From Zanthoxylum bungeanum (Eukaryota > Streptophyta > Magnoliopsida > Sapindales > Rutaceae), in assembly GCA_019454045.1 (NCBI GenBank), contig SKCR01025336.1:124001-188000 (forward strand): a stretch of DNA of 64,000 bases, written 5' to 3'. The translations under genes were made by a program, and so were the position numbers. Shown here one piece after another: positions 1 through 13,313 of the stretch. The notes under the pieces were generated by a model. The model had not been told where the DNA came from and did not search any database. It saw only the letters and a list, made by a program, of their open reading frames with translations. The first letter of the stretch is position 1. Each line of letters opens with the position of its first letter.

Positions 1-259
1 TACGATCTAAGTGTTGGGCGGAAATGAAACTGAAAACAAGTGTTATAAAAATATTTGGTTCTAAAATCAAAAGCTCAAAAAATAACTTTATAAGAAAACT
101 AGTTTCTATTTTAAAACTCTGAACTTCTTCTAAAAATCTCTTATAAAACTACTAATTCTGGAAACTTTCTTTTATAAAAGTTTTTTAAAAAACTGTAACT
201 GAAAACTGAAAACTCTTTCTGAAAACTATGTCTCTGTCTGCAAAAAAAAACTTGACGTT

Positions 260-490
260 TGAGGGCGTTATGTATTGTCGTTCCCGCTACGCCTAACTGT
301 AGCCAGCAGTGCAAATCCATGACTCTGCAGCATTATGTATCGTCATCCCCCAAGCCACTGAACTAAAACTGGGGGTGCGAAACTATGCTACCCTCTAGGC
401 TCTGAAACCAAGGGTTCGGGGCCTCTGTCATCTCTAGTCCTGAACTAGGAACTGGGTATGTTACATATCGCCGTCCCCCCAGTCCTCTAC
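260..490 (-). repeat. Periodic GTATCGTC-type motif, about 64-bp spacing
   Basis: Three related motifs (TGTATTGTCGTTCCC at 271, TGTATCGTCATCCCCC at 335, ACATATCGCCGTCCCCCC at 463) lie about 64 and 129 bp apart. They are the reverse complement of the four-copy array at 17203-17478 in the other family C copy, so the periodicity belongs to the family. Confidence 0.6.
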
Positions 491-1560
491 ATGTGCACAT
501 GTCCTCTGTCCGTCAATTCTATACTGTCCTAAGTTACATACCGGGGTGAGATTTTCACGTACGCCCCGGAAAATATAAAACTCATGTTTGAAAATCATTT
601 CTTTTCTAAATCATTATTATCTAAAAAACAATTGTAAATAAATAATGGCTAACGCCCTATGTTCTGCAAAGGTAAGTCTCGATTATAAAGAACATGAAAA
701 AAGAAACAATAAACAAATCAACTCTTAAGAAAGAGGTGTCCACTCACTGTTTTAGAATCAAGTTGGCACTAGATCCCTTGTGGAAGGAGAATGTGGCTCC
801 TTTGGATAACCTATGATGGGGAAGTTGATTAACATCAACGTAGTAAATTAATCCTCAATACTTCACAATACTTTAAAGATTCATCCGTATATTTTATACA
901 TGAGTCTAATGATGATCATAATTTGATATAGGATGTGTGTATAAACTGATTCGAGACTCTAAGGGTGGTCTCTAACATGTTAGGGCAGAACTGGGGGTTT
1001 AAAACTGATTTTGGAGAAATTCTGTGCCTCAATTCGCGAAGCAAACCCTTGAGAGTCGTGACGCGCAGCGTCCAGATTCCAGTCGCCATTTTCCTCTTGC
1101 ATCGTGACACAAAATCCTTCGGCATCGCGACGTGACCTGGGTTTCTAGAATTTTGCTTTGCTCCTCTAAGTTCATCCAAAGCTCAAATCATCCAAATCCA
1201 GTCCATACCAACGCTGCTATATTAAAACCAATATACAATATATCATCTTATATTCAAATTAACATACATCAAACCCCCAAATTATCAATCAAAATCAACT
1301 TCTAATCTTTCTTACATACTTCACCAAGTTGGGATTTATCAATGTTTCTATTGTTTTTAATGTCAAAAATTCATACTATTATCATCACTACCAAGCTCCA
1401 AACATGATACAAGAACTAACTCATCAAAACTAAATTCACATTTGGGTCATGAATTCTTACCTTCATTTTTCTTGGTTTTCCTTCACTTTTCAAACTCCAA
1501 ATGATGGGTAAACCCCTATGCTTACTCCCATTTTCTTCTTTTTTCTTCCTTTTTATTCCC

Positions 1561-1582
1561 TTCTTCTTCTTCTTCTTCTTCT
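1561..1582. repeat. (TTC)n microsatellite
   Basis: About seven uninterrupted TTC units within a pyrimidine-rich part of the family C LTR. Confidence 0.9.
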
Positions 1583-1840
1583 CCATCTCATGTCTCTACC
1601 TTTTTTTTTCTTTGTTTCTAAAATTTGGGATTTGTGAATAGTACTTTCTTTATATAGTGGGGTGCCTTAGATATTTGGAAATTTGTGGAAAAGTGTAGAA
1701 GGGTGTAGAAAATTTGAGATTTTTGAATTTGACCCTAAAATTACTATTCATACGAATTTTGACTGGCATTTTTGACCTATTTCTGGTCCCATTTTGGAAA
1801 AATATCCAAAGCGAAAGTCATAGATCTCGATATCTATAAA

Positions 1841-3588
1841 GAATTGATGAGATTATACCTATAAAGAATTAACATTTTTATCAATATCTCTGGGATAATC
1901 CGAATACCTGTGATAGAGGGATTATACGTATGCGATGACCTCAACCGGAATGATTCATGAGTTTATCTGTGGTCGTCATAATTTATGGTGGGTAGATTAT
2001 GGGCACGAAATTGGATTTCATGACGGATATGCCTAAATCTAGAGAGTCTCACTAATAAAACATTCTCGTAGAGCACTAGGTCAACTATTATCAATAATAT
2101 TGATTATTTATAAATCGTTTAACAGTTAAACGAAAAGATACATGCATATGAGTTATTCAGTCATTTCCAAGTTAATGTGTATTTGGATAAAATAATTGAT
2201 TTTATTACATACACATTAATTTTTTGGACAATTAAAGTATTTGACACATGTTCCAAATATATGAATTATGGAATATTTAAAATACATATGATACGTGTAT
2301 TTAGATATTGTATTAAGTAATTATCTAATTTTTAAATAATTAGAATAATTAAATACATTTATCTTTATCATCATTATGCTTTTAAATGGAAAATATGATT
2401 GGTGCACATGTATTTTACTTTTTAGAAAAGGTAGCAAAATTGAATTTGACTTCTTTAATATTGATTAAAAATTGCCAAATTTTTATTCCAAAATGCCCAA
2501 TTTCGTTCCTAACCCTACATATATAAGGGTTTCATTTTTCATTTGTAAATTTGTGTGTTAAGCTTCCAAAAATATTACAAAAGAGACTTGAGAGAAAAAG
2601 GTGAAGAAAAGAAGAAGATTTGAAGAAAACTTAAACTTTTGTAAGTTTTTTCAATTTCTTTTCAACTGGAAAAATTTTCTAGGGTTCCAAGCTTTAATGT
2701 ATGATGTTTTGTTAATTCTCTACCCTTTTAGTTTTGTAATATGATGGTTGGAAGCATGAATGAAAGATGTATGCATGTATATAAACAAAGTTTGCTTATT
2801 AATGGTTAATAAGCACACTTTTGGTTATTTGATGATTTGGTTGACATTATAGAGTTGTTTCATGGAGGTGAGAATTTTTTTTAGTGTGGTAAGGATTGAA
2901 TTAAAGTATTGAATTTGTTTAATTTGATGTAATTTATCAATTTATGGAAATTATAAAATTAGGGTTCATAACCCTTTCTAAATTTGGGGTTTTCATATAT
3001 GTATTGTAATTTGATGCGTATATTAAATTTTGGATTGATTGGATTTGATCTTGATATGTTTTGAACTAAAAATGACAAATTACAAATCCTGGAAAATTAA
3101 AGGACCTCTCGACAATTTACAAAAAAATTGTTTTCTTGAATAGAAATTTGTATTTTCATGTATAAGACATGTATAAATCATTTTGATAGTGATTTGGAAT
3201 CACCTAATTATGTATTTGACAAATTACGACTAAAATGATCAAAATGAAAAGTTTATGGGTATTTTCATAATTAATGAGAAATCAAGAAAAATTTTCAGAT
3301 TTCTGTTTTAATGTATATTTGACGTACAAATCACTTGGTTTTGATTGGAAATCACCTAAGCTTGTTTTGAACAACTTAGGACTAAAATGATTAAAATTGA
3401 AAGTTTTGGGGTTGCATGGTAATTTACTGAAATTATGATTTATGGGTTAAGAATTTTTGTTTTGGAGTATTGAGTGATTTAAATAATTAAGTTTATTTTA
3501 ATTACCCAAGAAAATTTGAAGATATGAGAAAAATTTGATTTTCCCCCATTCCACTGCGTAACCCGGGTATTTTGCCCAAAACCCAACA
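1841..3588 (+). mobile_element. Family A copia 5' LTR, 5'-truncated
   Basis: This matches the 3' part of the other family A LTRs (8500-8600 plus 13319-15304, and 20695-23127) and ends in CCCAACA directly before a primer binding site, so it is the 5' LTR of the unit running to 15304. The first roughly 650 bp of the LTR are missing; family C sequence abuts instead at 1830-1840, where CTATAAAGAATT occurs twice. It carries a GTAAGT splice-donor-like site at 2641, two copies of the 152-bp unit that is amplified in the 3' LTR, and inverted repeats with TGG centres at 2793-2815 and 3189-3203. Confidence 0.8.
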
Positions 3589-3592
3589 AAAA

Positions 3593-3603
3593 TGGTATCA
3601 GAG
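3593..3603 (+). promoter_or_regulatory. Primer binding site, initiator tRNA-Met type
   Basis: TGGTATCAGAG four bases after the LTR terminus CCCAACA is the standard plant Ty1/copia minus-strand primer site, complementary to the 3' end of initiator tRNA-Met. It fixes the element's orientation and the LTR end. Confidence 0.92.
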
Positions 3604-6600
3604 AAGGTCTGAACCTCAACATATGATATGAATATGCCTTTAAATTTAATTTTTAATTTTTTCCTTGCTTGATGCATGCTTGTATTTATTTAATTTGATT
3701 AAATTAAATACGTAACATCTTTGCGGAAAATCCCTTTTTAATAAGGTTTTAAAGTAATATGTATTGGATGCATATTTCTTGGTCCGTCTTGTCAATACAA
3801 TTTATGGATATCTCTTCTATGGCTGCATTTGAGAAAGCTCCAAAGCAGTGAGGGTGTAATTGATAGAAATTTATCCATACCAGATGTATATGTGATACTA
3901 GATAAATTCAAGCTAAAGCGGAAATCTTGAATGTGCCAAAGCTGTCAGGACTACACAAGTATCTTGAATTTATCATTGACAAGTTTACCCTTGGTAGGCC
4001 TTATTGTGAACGTGCCAAAGTTGTCACAACGAGAAATGACAAGGATCGGAACCTATGAGTCACTAGTGAGTGATTGACAATGAGTTATCTACCTAATGAA
4101 TATACGTAGTCGAAATATATTCATAGGGTCCACTTCTCACTATGGAATTCAATTTAATCATTGAATTCCTGTTTTCCATTGGGGATTACGGTATTATGTA
4201 AAATAGTGGGAGACACTGGTTGGTTTTAAATTCCATTACTAAGGCATAGTGTAATATTATGGAAATTGCTGCTATGTTTCCTTAACTCTATTATATTGAT
4301 AGAATTGAACTTCTAATTCGATGCATACATATTATTTGTATATGTTTTCTGACTTTCCTTATGGTTGCAGATTTCTAGAATAGTTTTAGATTTAGAGTAG
4401 GCTTGGATATTGGTAGATTAGACAAAACCGCAGGGAAATGTTGTTCCAATTTTCTAGGACAATTAAGATGGTTAGTGACTTAGTTAATAAGTCACAATAT
4501 GTAATCTAAATATATATCCGTTTTAGGATATAATGGACTAGAGAGAATAATTTTCTTTTTGCAGTAATAATTGACATGAATTTGTTCATGTTTCGAGATT
4601 CTTTACTGACATTAAGAAACCCCATTAGGTATTTGTTTATCTGATAATGACATTTCTTAGCTTTAGTGACCTTTAGAGGTCATATGTCTGTCATAATTTG
4701 CTGATCAATTATTTACAATTGTTATGAACGGTTGAAAGCAAATAATAAAGCTAAGTAAGGAGATGCGTATAGTTCTCTGTAGAGAATATCGGTTCTCACA
4801 ATACGACAACTATAGGTATTGGATATATCATCTCTCTTTAGTTATTTTAAAATATTATTTAATAATTGTTTTGATAATTGATATTAGAATTTGCGACTAT
4901 TGGATAATTAGTTGTTCTTTATAAATAATTATTTCATATTTAATATGACTAATAGTGTCATTGATGAAGAGATAAACATTAAAAAAATATTCGGTTAACT
5001 AAATAACTTCGAACAGTACTTTATGAAATCTTATCACATAAGCATTGGATGCTTATTTTGTATGGTAAATGATGGTCTAATACTATATCAGACCACATAT
5101 CCTTACCCATTTAATGAATATTACATTCAGAAAGTGATTAAATCTCATTTAACCAATGATCATCATTGGACCACAGATTTATTAAACTACAACATTAGAT
5201 ATATGTAGTTTCATGAATTAGAATTTACCTTGGATGGTTTTCTTTACTTTGTAACTTGTTAATAAGTTGTCATGACTTAGTTACGTATTTCTAAAAGAAC
5301 ACATATTGAACGTCTTGAATGGTTCGAGAACTTTTAATACGTTTCAGAAGAACGTGAATAGAATATTTTGACTGGTTTAAAGATATCCGATTTGAAGTTT
5401 TAAAAAACTATATCATTAAAATTCATCATGAGTCTTTGAATTATTTAAAGATGTTTGATATGATCAAACATATGAATTTATGGCATTAGTTCTAAGGTTA
5501 TTCAATGAATACAATTTTTACTCAATATTATTCTTCTATGATTCCATTATGATGGAATTGGTTAGTAGGAGGAATTGAATCTTATATGATTTTATTTGCT
5601 TGATATTGAGTGTTACCGAATTAGTTTCAATATTCTTGGGGATATGCTCCAGAAACTTTAATTTGTCCTTTTAATTAAAGTTCCATTAGTTTCTACAATT
5701 ACGTATATATATAATAGGTAGAAAATTCGAATCTTGAAATGTTGAGATTTGAATCTTTCTGTTGTATAATAGTTATATAATTGAAAATACTTGGGTCTCG
5801 GAGGTAAAAGCAAAATATTTATCATTTATTTTATTTAATAGAGTATTGTATTCTATTTGATAGAATATCTTTTCTGTGATCCCGAGTAATAAAAAATTAT
5901 TTTATTACTTGTTGTATAACATCAGATGTTGACCATTTTATAAAAGACTTGACTTATTGAAGTCAAATGTGAGAGTGATAAATTATAAATGGAATAGCAT
6001 AATTAATAAAATGAAAAAACCATAAGACATCTTTCGTATAAGTTCAATAGGATGTCAGAATCATTTGCAAAGTATTTGATAATTAATGGTTCTGTTGTTT
6101 TCTTATTGAATAAAATTATCTTATGACCTATAGTGGGAACGATATTTGATATCGATTCCGGAAGTTAAATTAGACCATAGATCTAAGATTATCCATACCT
6201 TGCTACGATCAAGTTTTGAACTTGATTGAGCTTTTGTTATGAATCGTTCATTAAATATGCAAATGGTTTGCGCAGTAAAAGCATAATGAGCTTATTAAAG
6301 GTTTGACCGTTATAGTATGATAGTGAGAAATGTACACTCAGCGATCTATTATAGATTCTGAGAAAACTTGTCTCTAGTCGCACTAATTAAACAATTAAAG
6401 AACTATTGGTTAATGTTGATATTAAACTAAATATTTTGGCTAAAGAATACAAAGTGGTATTCCTGAATGGTTTCTTCGGATAGAGATCCATTGTGATTTC
6501 TTTGTTTGAAGAGTTCATTCTAGAATGGCCCCAGAGTTTTTAATTTGCTAAGATCACAGTTTGATATTCAAGCTTATAGAGCCTATTCTATACTTAGATA

Positions 6601-7700
6601 AGCTTTCCATAAATCTATGTTTTCTGATTTTGATAATAATCAGATTGTCTGATTTTATCAAAGCATAAAAAATACATATATATTAGTAGGGTTAGTGGGA
6701 GCGTACAAAATTATTTCTAGTGTTATATATCCTAATGACATTTTCATTATTGATGTAATAATGAGATGTTTATAAGGTAAAAGGTTTACATAAGTCTTAT
6801 TTTCTTCATGATAGCAGTGAGAGTAATCTATATTATATTTGATATAAAGTTTTATATATGATAAGAGACTTGTGAGATACTCTCATTAGTCGTGTATTAG
6901 ATATGATCTAATATATGACATAATAATACTATATGTATGATAGTTAATGTAACTGTTTGACAGTTGGTATAATTGTTTGATAGATAGTATGTCCCTTTTT
7001 TATAATATTCATCCTTCGTAAATGATGATTCCTTTATCGAAAGAGAAACTGACAGTTAGTGTGTCTCTTTTATATAGTATTCATAAAATAATGACGTAAT
7101 GAATACTATATTATGTACGACTAAAAGACATCAATTAAATCGTAATTATCACGAACAATTTTGATACGCTATAGACCATATGATATGTCTGAAACATGTT
7201 TTTTGTTATCTTTGAGATATTAAGAATAAGTTTCTTATTCATGGAGAATATAGCATGCAACCACGAGGGCCTAACTAGTTTTGAGTCTAATTATGATGAT
7301 ATACGATCTATGTCATAAAGAATCAGAAAATATGTAGTAGGAGTGTAACAAATGATTCTACTATAAGTGGAATTAATTGTAACTTATGAAGTATTGGCTT
7401 ATGAAGTTGCAAAGTTACCTTAGAGATTATAAGTTTTTGATATTGGTGTTGTGCTTGCGGTTGTCTGCATAGTATTTTGGACCTGATCCCTAAATACTTG
7501 GATAATTCAGTTGCTATAACACAATATTGATATTGCATCTGAGTCATATTGATGTATAACTTAGGTTATACAAAATATCATTTTATTATAGCGGGCTTAC
7601 TTGTTGTTGCCTACCGCTTGAGTGCTAGATCAGCTCTTGAGGACCATGCGTATGTGATAGATATTTAGATATGTATATGATACTGTGGATTGGCACTAGA
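3604..7700 (+). pseudogene. Eroded copia gag-pol region, family A unit 1
   Basis: This is the internal region between the two family A LTRs. No frame longer than about 74 codons survives, yet polyprotein order can be traced. Around 6440-6480 there is a trace of the reverse transcriptase FLNG segment, near 6690-6720 the GLVGAY-like segment that follows the YGLKQ region in the better preserved copy at 25529-25743, and at 7160-7330 a trace of the RNase H/connection region. The leader contains two GTGCCAAAG(C/T)TGTCA motifs, at 3933 and 4012. Many stops and indels make it long dead. The assignment depends on synteny with the better copies at 18095-20678 and 25229-26710 rather than on any intact domain. 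Confidence 0.6.
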
Positions 7701-7715
7701 GCAAATGAGAGAAAT
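7701..7715 (+). promoter_or_regulatory. Degenerate polypurine tract, family A
   Basis: GCAAATGAGAGAAAT directly precedes the 3' LTR start and aligns with GTAAGTGGGAGAATT at 20680-20694. It would have primed plus-strand DNA; A/G content is reduced by decay. Confidence 0.6.
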
Positions 7716-8600
7716 TATTAGGGTTGGTGCTCAGAGTGCCAATCCAAATCGTATTTATGTCCGATTCATAAATACAAATAATTCATTTTGCCATAATATT
7801 ACTTATTTATAGTAGTATTTCTTGCTTTTATATACATATTCGATCTAATTACGATTATATTGAAACAAAATAGGATTTAGTGATATGTATATATTAGACA
7901 AAGACCCAATAAATATATAATGTGGTGCAAAGTTACTAGTAGTTTGTAATTGACATTGGGAATTGTCACTACTATAAGTATATTATCAATTAAAGTTCAT
8001 GGTCAAGATTTACTAACACGGGTCGGTTAGTAAAATCCGTTAAGACCAGTACACATCGTATATCGAGACTTGGTCTGATGGTTTATCCCAATTAACCATG
8101 AGTCCGGGGAGACTCGTATAGACGTGTAGATGTTTATATTGGATAAATACTGAACGAATCACCAAAAATTTCCTAAAAGATAATACAACAAAGTCAATAG
8201 CAATCTTCTCGGTCAAGTGAGCATAATGGTCCCTTGACTTGAGATACCACTGTGTATGTATAAGGTTTCCTCTAAACTTTGATGGCAGTCGCATCACCGA
8301 TCTATTTAGATCAAACCTCCGCCTATTTTCGTTAGGTGTGGACTGATCCTCAGGATATCCTGTGCGTATCAAGAAAAGATCCATCTGTTATTTTCTACAT
8401 ATCATATTTATTTAATAAGAAATTAGCAATATGTTAAATCCATGGGCCTGTGGTACACTGTAGAAGTAAGTTATAAGTGTTATTAAGAGATTGCTAATAG
8501 AATCTTTGACGGGATTATACCTATAGAGATTTGACATTTGTATCTATATCTATGGGATAATCCAAATATATGTGACAGAGGGATTATACGTGTGCGACGA
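7716..8600 (+). mobile_element. Family A copia 3' LTR, first part
   Basis: The LTR begins TATTAGGGTTGGTGCTC, a decayed form of TGTTAGG at 20695, and aligns with that LTR until 8600, where a family C element interrupts it. The 114-codon minus-strand frame at 8040-8384 lies inside and is not preserved in the other LTR copies, so it is not called as a gene. Confidence 0.85.
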
Positions 8601-10385
8601 TGTAACATCCCACCTTAGTAGCGATGTTACCGGCAGGAGACAGGCTAACCCGTCTTCATAAAGCCCCTCTCATTCTAGAAAATTTTTGACATGATGTATT
8701 CACAACATCATGCAACCTGGCCTATAGCCAGCATCCAAATACAACATAAACATAAAGTCTCGGCCTCATACCGGTATCTCAACATCAATGCAATCTATGG
8801 GGTCATCTAATATGTAATGCAGACATATAAACACAATATAACCAGAGCTCTGTGCCCGAAAATACACATATACAAAAAAACTTTTCTAAAATAAACATAT
8901 GTGCTCAGCACGTTACAACTTATACAATCGATAACATAAACTACTAGACTCTTTATTTCCCTAAGACCTAGTGACTGGTTGACTGCAATGCTGCTATTCG
9001 ACTGCTTCGCAACTCTGAAATCTACGGTCAACCGTTTAGGTCGCCAACCTGCAAACTCAAACACTGTAGTATAGTGAGTAATAAGACTCCGTAAGTAACT
9101 ATGCTCCTACCTTGAGAATCATACACAAGCAAAGTTTGAATTCCAGTTTACATATTATTCATGGGATTTCTAAGTAGTTCACACATTCTCTAAATTACCA
9201 ACTGTTCATACTCTTTGTTTCCTAGCCAATTAGCAAACATTCCATTTCTTATATTCTTTTAATGTGAGCATTCATACACTCATCTCTTTCTGTTTTCTAA
9301 TGACGTGCTTCCTAGATTCTTCATTTGAAATCATTGCATACATATTTATATCAATCTTAACATATCATCGAATCATCCATACAATCACTTATATATCTTA
9401 TATCGTCATCACATAAATCATATATCAATTATTGGAAGTCACATGTACAAGTCATTTATATATATATAACTTTCACTTCGTATACAAATCGTTTTAATTC
9501 ACAACACGCGTCAAGCAATACTCTCTTTTGTTCTTGTAATCTTTTCCTTTATTTTTAATCATATAAGTTACAACATGTAGTTCTTCTCTAACTTGAATAA
9601 TTCAATAACCAACAATCATTCACCTTTATTCTTACTTATAACTTTTACCTTTATCTAGTATAATTAACATATTCATGAGGTCAAATATATATCATTCACG
9701 GCATATCATATAGAAGTGTTCACATACATATACATATCATTTTCTTATTTTCTTATCTTTCTCTTATTTTGCTACCTCAAGCTTAGGTGAATTATTAAAG
9801 TTATCTTCTTACCATTCATTTAACACATCATCGATTCATCATAGACAATCCATATTAATTATATATACAGCAATATGTATCTCATCATATGTGTATACAC
9901 TAGTGCTGGTTTGTGCAAACAATGCTCGTACAGAACCCATTACCTATTTTAGAATAGGTATGAGATGAATTCCATCCGAACGGATCCTATCCAGCACCTC
10001 TACCATGCAACATACAATCGTCAATCATATGTACACACATAGGTAGCAATATCATCGTGCTCAAACATCATATGCATGAATCACAAGAATTTTAAAACGC
10101 TTTAATTCATATTAAAATCTTATAACTTCATTTTGCTTGGAAAGTTTCTTTCTTTTTAGAAAACTCACAATTCTTCATAATACATTCCATTTAGAAAATA
10201 TTCTTAAAAAAAATCCTTTTCGGAAAACTCATATTTGAAATTTCCTTAGTTTTTCTGTTCTAGAAAACTCTTTTACTAAAAATCTGCTTTCTGAAAACTC
10301 ATTCTGAAAATGTTTCTTTTATTGTACCATTTTCTAAAACCATCTTTCTAAGTTTTTTTCTGAAACTCTTTTCCGAAAACTGAAA

Positions 10386-10519
10386 TCTGAAATCTGAAAT
10401 CCTTTTTCTGAAAACCAAACTGAAATCTGAAATCCTTTTTCTAAAAACCGAACTGAAATCTGAAATCATTTTTTCTGAAAACCAAACTGAAATCTGAAAT
10501 CCTTTTTCTGAAAACCGAA
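10386..10519. repeat. 33-bp tandem repeat, about four units
   Basis: Units begin CTGAAATCTGAAATCC and continue with TTTTTCTGAAAACC; starts fall near 10387, 10420, 10453 and 10487. The same CTGAAAACTGAAATC-rich style appears at 150-240, 17510-17600 and 60430-60600 in the other family C copies, without such regular amplification. Confidence 0.8.
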
Positions 10520-10572
10520 TCTCCGCCCATAGGCGCATCTCCGTCCGTAGGCGTATCTCCGCCTAGGAATGT
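10519..10572. repeat. 18-bp minisatellite, three units
   Basis: ATCTCCGCCCATAGGCGC, ATCTCCGTCCGTAGGCGT and a third partial unit follow each other at 10519, 10537 and 10555. The same 18-bp unit occurs about six times at 60616-60723. GC content is far above the surroundings. The overlapping minus-strand frames encode only Gly/Asp-rich repeats. Confidence 0.85.
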
Positions 10573-11494
10573 ACCATCTGAGCGCTGAGGATCTAGGAGC
10601 GTCCCGCCAGTCCTCCACATGTGAACTCTGGGATGGGTCAAATCCAAATCCCGAATTCATATAAAATCCGTCAATTCCAATTAACTCTAGGATTAACAGA
10701 ATCCCAATAAATATCAAAAATGAAAATCATTTATAAAAGTTTCTGAAAATTACTGAGAACTTTTGAAAACTCTGAAATCCTTTTTTATTTTTAAAAACAT
10801 TCTTTTTATGTTTATGCAATCCTATATATACATGCATTCACAAAATAATGCTCACATACACGCGTATGCTTTCTATGCATGTTCTGACGCAACTTTTCAT
10901 ATTCTCATAATTTCTAATTCTATTCATGCCCATACTCGTGTATGCATGCTCATACATATTCATGTCCAAATACTACATTCTCAATTTACATTTGCTAATT
11001 CATGCTCAAAAATACATATTTACATACTTTCTTAACATATTTATGAATACACATTCTACTTAACTTTCACCTATTCTTACCCATTCATAACACTACATAA
11101 AAGTACATTTACACTTTTCATCAATCATCCATATTGAGCATTCATAAATACTTGCAATTTCATGTTCTCACATACATCTCAACATACCGTTTATAAATAT
11201 ATCACATACATTCTTATTCATAACCAGTAATCGACAATATCAAGTCATTTAAGTCTACATTCATAATTCATACATTATGTATTCATATATTAACATACAT
11301 ACTAATTAAGCCAATTTCCTCGAAATATCGAATATACATAATCACGTCAAAATCACATATTTGCTACACACATGTTCATATTCGTCATTTTAGCATTCAA
11401 TCATAATTGCAAACATTGCCATTTATAGCTAATCCCATTCCTTATGGTGCAATGTCTACAGCCCCCCATTCCCAGTTAAAGTTACTATTCATAG

Positions 11495-11497
<3 letters not shown>

Positions 11498-11557
<60 letters not shown>
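11498..11557. repeat. (TA)n microsatellite
   Basis: About thirty TA units. It lies on the opposite side of the 18-bp minisatellite from the TA tract at 60107, so the two arose independently within family C. Confidence 0.95.
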
Positions 11558-11560
<3 letters not shown>

Positions 11561-12399
11561 AATTATCAACTCTTCATCCACTAACATGTATAAACATATA
11601 TATAGTCTCATGTATAACAGGCATACACTTCAATACAAAGAATTCCCAAATTCTAGGCTTTCTAACCAAATTACATATTGCATAGTTTTGCCACTAGTTT
11701 TAATTTCTTGCTCTATGTCATTACTAAAGCATCCTAGCATGCTTCTATTCCATTATTAAGTTCAATTCCAGGTTTTACCTAAACCCTAGAAATCAATTCA
11801 AACAGGCTCAAGATGTTCACCACATAGAATACTTACCTGACTAGGCGGACACTCGTGATCCTGGTCCGATCTGTCAAAACAAATAACAACTCAAGGTTAG
11901 AACCGTTATTTGTGGAACTTTAGACATTTCTATAATAAACTTCTGACCTTCCTGGAATAATCAAATCAAATCGGATACTACCGTTTAAACTCATTTACTC
12001 TAATACATATATTTCAATACCATTTCAACTAGCTAGATAGCTTAGATTCTCGTTTTAACGCGTTTGCGGCAAACCTTGCGGAAATATTTCCGCAAACGCT
12101 ATGGTAGGGTCTCGAACCTTCCAAACTTATCCGGAACTATTTAATTATCTTCGTACTATCATAATTAGGTCAAATTCATGATCACGGTCGTTAGACCATA
12201 GTCTCGCGAGAAACTCCGTTTTACCGGAAACTCGTTAATTCTATCGGATAGATCTAATTTATTATGTTTCCACCCGGATTCTACCACATGCATCTATTTA
12301 ACATATTTTATCACATCCAATTCATTTCATGTCAATTCGCTACACTACAGAACTACTAGAAGCATCCGAATATAAAATCGATAAACTTTAAAACAACAC

Positions 12400-12840
12400 A
12401 TTTTTAACGGAGAGTCGTACTAAAATTCTGAGGCCATAATCGAACTCCCAACGGACATACGAATGCGCTAGTGTCGTCGGAATTTCGATCGGAGGTACTG
12501 TTCACCATGGCTCACTATTCATCAGAATCTTTCTTCCTTATTTTACGTGCCACCGAGCACGGATCGGGAAAACCGTCATCACCATCTCATAGTACTAATC
12601 AAGCGCTTCGATTTGGCAGGTGGCTCCGGCCATGAAATGAAGTGATGAGCCGGTATCGATAAACCCATTTCGCGCGCACGTTCCTCTCTTCTTACCGTTC
12701 AATGGCGATCCGGGGCTACCGCCGGCCACCACAAGGTGGAGGGGTGGCCGGCGCACCCCTCTATCCTATCGAGCCAGCCGGCAACGGCAGGCAGGCTTCC
12801 GGTGCAACAAAGAGACAAAAAAAATATGAAAAGGGGACGG
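12400..12840 (-). other. CpG-rich block inside family C LTR
   Basis: GC content rises sharply here (for example GCCGGCCACC near 12721 and CGCGCGCACG near 12672) in otherwise AT-rich sequence. It resembles the GC-rich promoter-side part of some plant gypsy LTRs. The 101-codon plus frame at 12702-13007 is a by-product of this composition; I see no recognisable domain. Confidence 0.4.
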
Positions 12841-13313
12841 GGGGGTTGTGTGTGTGTGAAGAATTTTGCCATTTTTGTAAAATGGTGAAACTAAGGGGTT
12901 TATATCTGCAAGTTTCTGAAAATTACAAGCTGACCCCGGAAATTTCATTTAGGCCCCTATCATGGAACTTTCTAGAACTTTGTATTTTTGAAGCCACTCT
13001 GATTTGATTTTCGAAAAGTGTTCAATACGAAAGTTGTTCATCTCAGGAAAAAAAGTGTGATGGTCCAAGAATCAAATCAATTGGAGTTTGTTTGCCAATT
13101 CTGTGACCGAAACCGCAAACTTTACGCGTATAATAAAAATCGCGTAACTGACTTTTGATCCCACATATTTTCCAACGTGACAAATATTCATAATATTTAT
13201 TCCAAGCCATATCCATCACTTAAATACTTATCTGCTAATGTCGCTCTGTTTCGGGACCATAATTTTGGTCCGGGAACTTTTCCATAATTATCCCGAAAAT
13301 CTGGGATGTTATA

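Larger units (their letters stand above)
1..1830 (-). mobile_element. Family C LTR fragment (Ty3/gypsy-like), truncated at both sides
   Basis: This stretch aligns in reverse complement with the family C element at 15898-18094: the same runs of GAAAACT-rich sequence, the same GTATCGTCATCCCC-type motifs, the CATGTGCACATG block, the Gln/Leu-poor pyrimidine-rich tract and the segment around GACCTATTT...AGATCTCGA are all shared. One end lies outside the window. The other stops at about 1830, roughly 250 bp short of the terminal GGATGTTACA expected for the family, and family A copia LTR sequence follows directly. No coding capacity is visible; the 87-codon minus-strand frame at 916-1179 resembles nothing I know. 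Family assignment to Ty3/gypsy rests on the terminal sequences only, and the strand on the general look of such LTRs. Confidence 0.6.
8601..13313 (-). mobile_element. Complete family C insertion (solo LTR or non-autonomous element), 4.7 kb
   Basis: It starts TGTAACATCC and ends GGGATGTTATA, with near-identical 5-bp flanks GACGA (8596-8600) and GATGA (13314-13318). Removing it restores the family A LTR exactly as found at 1930 and 21500. It has no PBS, PPT or protein-coding domain, and only one copy of the internal landmarks, so it behaves as a very long solo LTR or as a coding-free element. On the minus strand it begins with the look of dicot Ty3/gypsy LTRs, which is why that strand is given. 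Sub-features are a 33-bp tandem repeat, an 18-bp minisatellite, a (TA)n tract and a CpG-rich block near 12700. Confidence 0.8.

Noticed and set aside
8040..8384. 114-codon minus-strand frame
   Set aside because: It is antisense within a family A LTR and is not open in the LTR at 20695 or the solo LTR at 53151.
11407..11685. 92-codon frame with a long Tyr-Ile run
   Set aside because: The run is translated (TA)n microsatellite.
12702..13007. 101-codon plus-strand frame starting MAIRGYRRPP
   Set aside because: It lies in a CpG-rich part of a transposon LTR, has low-complexity Gly/Pro/Arg sequence, no domain, and no counterpart in the other family C copies.
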